From the NCBI GenBank assembly GCA_029717555.1, contig JAMDHS010000007.1, forward strand, positions 186,001 through 250,000: a stretch of DNA of 64,000 bases, read 5' to 3'. Below are positions 62,003-64,000 of the stretch, in pieces (the stretch's first letter is position 1; each line of letters starts with the position of its first letter). The stretch is from Peribolospora baueri. Its lineage: Eukaryota; Basidiomycota; Peribolosporomycetes; Peribolosporales; Peribolosporaceae. The notes beneath the pieces are model-generated. The model made no database searches. It had not been told where the DNA came from and saw only the letters and a list, made by a program, of their open reading frames with translations. A program made the translations under genes and the position numbers.

Positions 62003-62524
62003 GAGGATGGCGTCAAGCCTATGTCGGCGCAGATGCGCCATACCGTACTTGCATTGACCGCGTGGCTCGTCCCGTCCGCAGTGCGGGCCATCAAAAGCGT
62101 GAGCGCATCCCATCCCAATAGCCTCTTGTCTGTCTTCTTCCCAGGATTGCAGGTCCGACTCTCATAGGCAGGTGAAACGACCGTCAGAGATCGGATGGAT
62201 GGCGCGCACACGCCCGCAGTTATCGACCCCCCTCTCCATTGTGCCTCGTGGTTCCGGCTGTTTTCATTTTCATTTTTGCTACTTTGAGCCACAATCCTTC
62301 GAGGGTGTGTCGCTTTGTCGGCTTGTGTTATTCCTCTGATGCGAAAAGTGATCCGGTGTATGGAAGCCGAGCGAAGATGGACGTGCGAAAAGATCCGCCG
62401 GTGTTTGTGATCTGGGATCGATACGGAACCAGGACAATATGAAGAAGAGACGCTTCCCTGCGCCAAGTTGCATCTGCCCTGACCTATCCTCCTCCACCGC
62501 CGGCATTCCGAGTAGCCCTTCCAA
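62003..62524. other. intergenic, no gene seen
   Basis: About 520 bp between the Tra2-like gene and the thioesterase gene, both on the plus strand. The minus-strand frames here overlap the thioesterase first exon and show no family. Confidence 0.5.
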
Positions 62525-64000
62525 ATGAACGTCAGAACAACAGCAGTTGCGGCAGCTAGACCCTTCTTCCCCCTCGTCGCCCTCGGCCGCGTCGCAGCGC
62601 TGCGCTCGACCGTCCTGCTCGCTCGTCCAAGTCGCACCTTTGCCTCCTCCTCCCGCTCCCACTCCCCTACCGCCAGTCCCATCCTCCGCCAACAGATCCT
62701 TACGGACGGCAAGCCAATCCCCATCCGACATGGCAAAGACGATGCTGAAGCTGGCGATGAGGGCGAGAGCTCGCCGAGCCAGGAGATGGGGAGGATGATC
62801 AAGATCGATCGGTTGATGACTTCTGTGCGAGGTGCGTGTCCTGGCCGCCTCCGTCATTCCGTCGTTTGTTCGCCCGTTCGCTCGTCGCGCCGGTCGGGCG
62901 TATCTGCCGCTGGGAGATCGTTCTTTCATGCAGCGACGAGCTCGTCGTTGGCGGGGCAGTCACGGCAGAGGTGGGAGGGACGGGAGTTCCGGACGCTGGA
63001 CTTGAGGCCTCTTGCTCCCGCAGGACACGACGGTGCTCCGGGAAAGGGATTCCCTACTAACAAACCGTCCGCCTCCCTTCTCTTCCCCATTTTTGCAGCA
63101 CGTCATCCCTCGCCGTCCCATGCCCTCCCCTTTCGAATGCGTCCGTTGGAAAGACTCTGGGCGGACGACCACACGAGGGTGAAAGGCAAGCCGCTGCTAC
63201 CGTTTCCCGTGTCGCCTTATGAGCGAGACGAGGTTGAGAAGGATCCGACGAAGAAGCCCACGAGGACGCCCATGGAATTAGACGAGCGGCCGAGGTATAT
63301 GCATGAGAGGTATGTGCGATCGTTCTCGCGGGCATGCTATTATTCCACTTCGCGACGAGGAGCCCGCCCTGGCTGACGCCCTTTCCTGGTGGTTCCTCTT
63401 CGCCGTCCCGTACTAGCTACATTTCTTTCGAGCTGCCGTTCTCGTCCAACCCAGAGCTGCTGGAAAGGTATATCGCCTACTCGGGCCACATCCGTGTCGG
63501 CCGCCTCTTGGAGGACCTGGACACCCTCTCAGGCTCCATTGCGTACAAACACGTTCTCGGAGATGTGGCCGACCTGCACGGCGCGGCGGATGACATTTAC
63601 ATCGTGACCGCCTCCGTAGATCGGATGGACGTGCTCAAACCTTTCAGCAAGGCGTTTGTAGAGGACCTGCGCTTGTCTGGGCAGGTCATTTACACGGGCA
63701 ATTCGAGTATGGAGGTGAGCGGGTCGCCGGGGTGGATGTCGTGTGCCCCTTTGGTCTCATTTCGGTGATCTGCGCAGAAACTGATGTCGGCTATGTGGAT
63801 GACCACTAGATTTTCGTCCGTATGGAGACCATCGACCCAGAGGAAGGGTGCGCGCCGCCTTCTACGGCGAGCAACGGAGGCAGCACCGAAGCGAGCAAGG
63901 CGGCGGTTCCGTGCACGACTGCACGGGAATCCTCTCAAGCGGGCACCCGAACATCGCATCAACCCTCTTCCAAAACCGTTTTGCTGGCCAGGTTCACCAT
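62525..64000 (+). CDS. ACOT9-like mitochondrial acyl-CoA thioesterase (5' part, runs off the window)
   Basis: Hydrolyses acyl-CoA to fatty acid and CoA; the ACOT9 branch is mitochondrial. The ATG at 62525 starts a long arginine-rich, acid-free leader (MNVRTTAVAAARPFFPLVAL, then RPSRTFASSSRS) that looks like a mitochondrial presequence. Exons: 62525 to about 62831, about 63100 to 63310, about 63415 to 63714, then from about 63812 on. The hot-dog fold begins YISFELPFSSNPELLERYIA and continues HIRVGRLLEDLDTLSGSIAY and VTASVDRMDVLKPFSKAFVE, then IYTGNSSME split from IFVRMETIDPEEG. These match the first of the two hot-dog domains of ACOT9. The second lies beyond base 64000. Confidence 0.87.

Overview
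This is nuclear DNA from a fungus, most likely a basidiomycete. The genes are GC-rich and cut by many short introns, almost all opening with GTGAG(T/C) and closing with CAG or TAG. There is a class I hydrophobin, a CNOT11 (absent from baker's yeast), a muniscin, and a TPS3/TSL1-type trehalose regulator. No prokaryotic, plasmid or CRISPR structure was seen. All models were read by eye, so exon edges are good where a reading frame or family motif decided them and approximate elsewhere.

Layout, left to right. 1-382: 3' end of an unrecognised gene (+). 569-1680: a decayed acetoacetate-decarboxylase-like gene (+). 2170-2787: SRP9 (+). 3487-7556: a large FUSC/DUF2421 membrane protein (-). 9685-10757: an NHP6-type HMG-box protein (+). 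11769-13745: phosphatidylserine decarboxylase (+). 14414-15907: an unrecognised RG-rich protein (-). 16210-18717: CNOT11 (+). 19038-21748: COQ8 kinase (-). 22058-25125: DML1/Misato (-). 25416-27229: WBP1/OST48 (+). 27768-31758: EMC1 (-). 32082-35249: the muniscin SYP1/FCHo (+). 36.1-37.0 kb: a Ty3-type retroelement fossil and an inverted duplication. 37066-38242: aldo-keto reductase (+). 39670-40137: hydrophobin (-). 41558-46286: PEX6 (-). 46568-48445: an APH-fold phosphotransferase ending in AKL (+). 49431-52675: a Tag1/YLR173W-like membrane protein (-). 53260-58429: TPS3/TSL1-like subunit (+). 59445-60163: mitochondrial uS19 (-). 60549-62002: a Tra2-like SR protein (+). 62525 to the window end: an ACOT9-like acyl-CoA thioesterase (+), cut by the edge.

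Most genes are single-copy housekeeping genes arranged as divergent pairs with short shared promoters (about 0.28-0.6 kb) or as convergent pairs. The most suggestive functional link is the divergent pair PEX6 / APH-like kinase: PEX6 recycles the import receptor for PTS1 proteins, and the kinase ends in a PTS1-like AKL. A perfect three-unit heat-shock element lies 204 bp before the trehalose regulator. Two introns use GC-AG ends. I found no clear new multi-gene system. The best candidates for new biology are the peroxisomal kinase pair, the inverted duplication at 36.2-36.4 kb and the unrecognised RG-rich protein.
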